Assembly: GCF_009831455.1 (NCBI RefSeq)
Contig: NZ_WOWO01000002.1
Location: 62,001 to 126,000 of the forward strand
Source: Salinirussus salinus
Lineage (GTDB): Archaea; Halobacteriota; Halobacteria; Halobacteriales; Haloarculaceae
Length of the DNA stretch: 64,000 nt
Reading direction: 5' to 3'
The translations under genes and the position numbers were made by a program. Of the stretch, positions 63,618 to 64,000 are shown one piece after another. The notes beneath the pieces are model-generated. The model was not told where the DNA came from. It did no database searches and was given only the letters and a program-made list of their open reading frames with translations. Within the stretch, counting starts at the first letter, position 1, and the number at the start of each line of letters is the position of its first letter.

Positions 63618-64000
63618 GCGTCCAGGCGGTGGACTCCGACCACCAGCTCGCCCGGTTGCTCCAGATCGGCGTCGTGCTGGAGGAGGTCGTGGAGGCCCGC
63701 GCCGCGAAGCACGCCGACACGGCCGACCTGGACGACGAGGTCCGGGCCTTCCTCCGGGAGGCGGCCGCGGAGTCGGCGACCCACCGCGACCGGCTCGACG
63801 AGCTGGTCGCCGAACTCGAGGCCGACACCGTCGCCTTCGACGAGGTCAAACAGCTTGTGGAGGCCCGCTACGAGTCGGGCGAGGACTTCGACGGCGTGCT
63901 CTACGACCAGCTCTGTAACGAGGAGACCGCCTACAAGTTCTACGCGGACCTGATCGAGGCCATCGAACAGTCCGAGGCGACCTTCACCATCGACCGCGAG
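63614..64000 (+). CDS. Ferritin-like/rubrerythrin-type protein, C-terminus cut by window edge
   Basis: The first 129 residues form the helices of a ferritin-like domain: LARLLQIGVVLEEVVEARAA, HRDRLDELVAELEADT and NEETAYKFYADLIEAIEQSE, the last with the E-x2-A/F-YK pattern of iron-binding ferritin-like proteins. It follows sufD, consistent with iron supply or storage for Fe-S assembly. GGGGGGTG just before ATG 63614 fits a ribosome-binding site. It is cut at base 64000. Confidence 0.8.
   Translation, partial: MSVQAVDSDHQLARLLQIGVVLEEVVEARAAKHADTADLDDEVRAFLREAAAESATHRDRLDELVAELEADTVAFDEVKQLVEARYESGEDFDGVLYDQLCNEETAYKFYADLIEAIEQSEATFTIDRE

Noticed and set aside
1-64000. CRISPR array, insertion sequence, integrase or toxin-antitoxin pair
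   Set aside because: No regularly spaced direct repeats, transposase or integrase motifs, or paired small toxin/antitoxin genes were seen on reading both strands.

Overview
The window is chromosomal DNA from a halophilic archaeon (class Halobacteria). The evidence is a GC-rich sequence with strong G/C third-position bias, very acidic predicted proteins, many starts 25-30 nt downstream of TATA-like boxes (leaderless transcripts), Tat-type lipoprotein signals, and archaeal marker genes: proteasome-activating nucleotidase, Mre11/Rad50, family B DNA polymerase, a geranylgeranyl-reductase-like flavoprotein, archaeal class I aldolase and a trpDFEG operon. Genus cannot be fixed from the sequence; Haloarculaceae is a guess. 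Most of the window is ordinary core genome.

Layout. 1-8.2 kb: metabolic genes (class III CoA-transferase cut by the window edge, a lone FdhF-type formate dehydrogenase, HAD hydrolase, D-threonine aldolase/D-serine dehydratase-fold PLP protein, FAD sugar-lactone oxidase, Nudix, GNAT). 8.2-13.4 kb: an accessory-looking stretch of five predicted lipoproteins with long gene-poor gaps and relaxed codon use, ending at tRNA-Val(GAC). 13.8-17.7 kb: trpDFEG with overlapping genes. 18.3-21.5 kb: B12-dependent ribonucleotide reductase. 21.5-29.2 kb: small membrane and zinc proteins, purL, cupin and DUF2249-type proteins, then tRNA-Glu(UUC). 29.4-39.5 kb: fused 3-hydroxyacyl-CoA dehydrogenase/enoyl-CoA hydratase, RqcH, geranylgeranyl reductase family, M20 amidohydrolase, uS10-like protein, Nudix, thioredoxin-like protein, endonuclease III. 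39.5-49.4 kb: regulators (TrmB, PadR, winged helix), RIO-like kinase, glutamate dehydrogenase, the fba-fbp pair, universal stress protein, methyltransferase, MaoC-like protein and PAN. 49.5-59.7 kb: mre11-rad50, two unknown genes on the other strand, and polB carrying two inteins. 59.8-64 kb: sufCBD and a ferritin-like gene cut by the window edge.

How the genes work together. trpDFEG makes anthranilate from chorismate and carries it on through phosphoribosylation and isomerisation. fba and fbp form the fructose-1,6-bisphosphate branch of gluconeogenesis. sufCBD builds Fe-S clusters and sits beside a ferritin-like protein. mre11-rad50 next to polB is a DNA repair/replication block.

The most unusual features are the two inteins in polB, both inserted in catalytic motifs and both ending in Gly-Gln rather than His-Asn. 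Downstream of the second is a roughly 315-nt extein tract with intein-like codon use that includes the usual third polB intein site. Also worth a look are clustered hairpins downstream of pan, tandem imperfect dyads upstream of a methyltransferase gene, TGTACG/CGTACA half-sites around the trpD TATA box, a dyad over the predicted suf start site, a G-quadruplex-like tract, and two tiny ORFs that overlap the starts of nrdJ and the ferritin-like gene. No CRISPR array, insertion sequence, integrase or clear defence system was seen.
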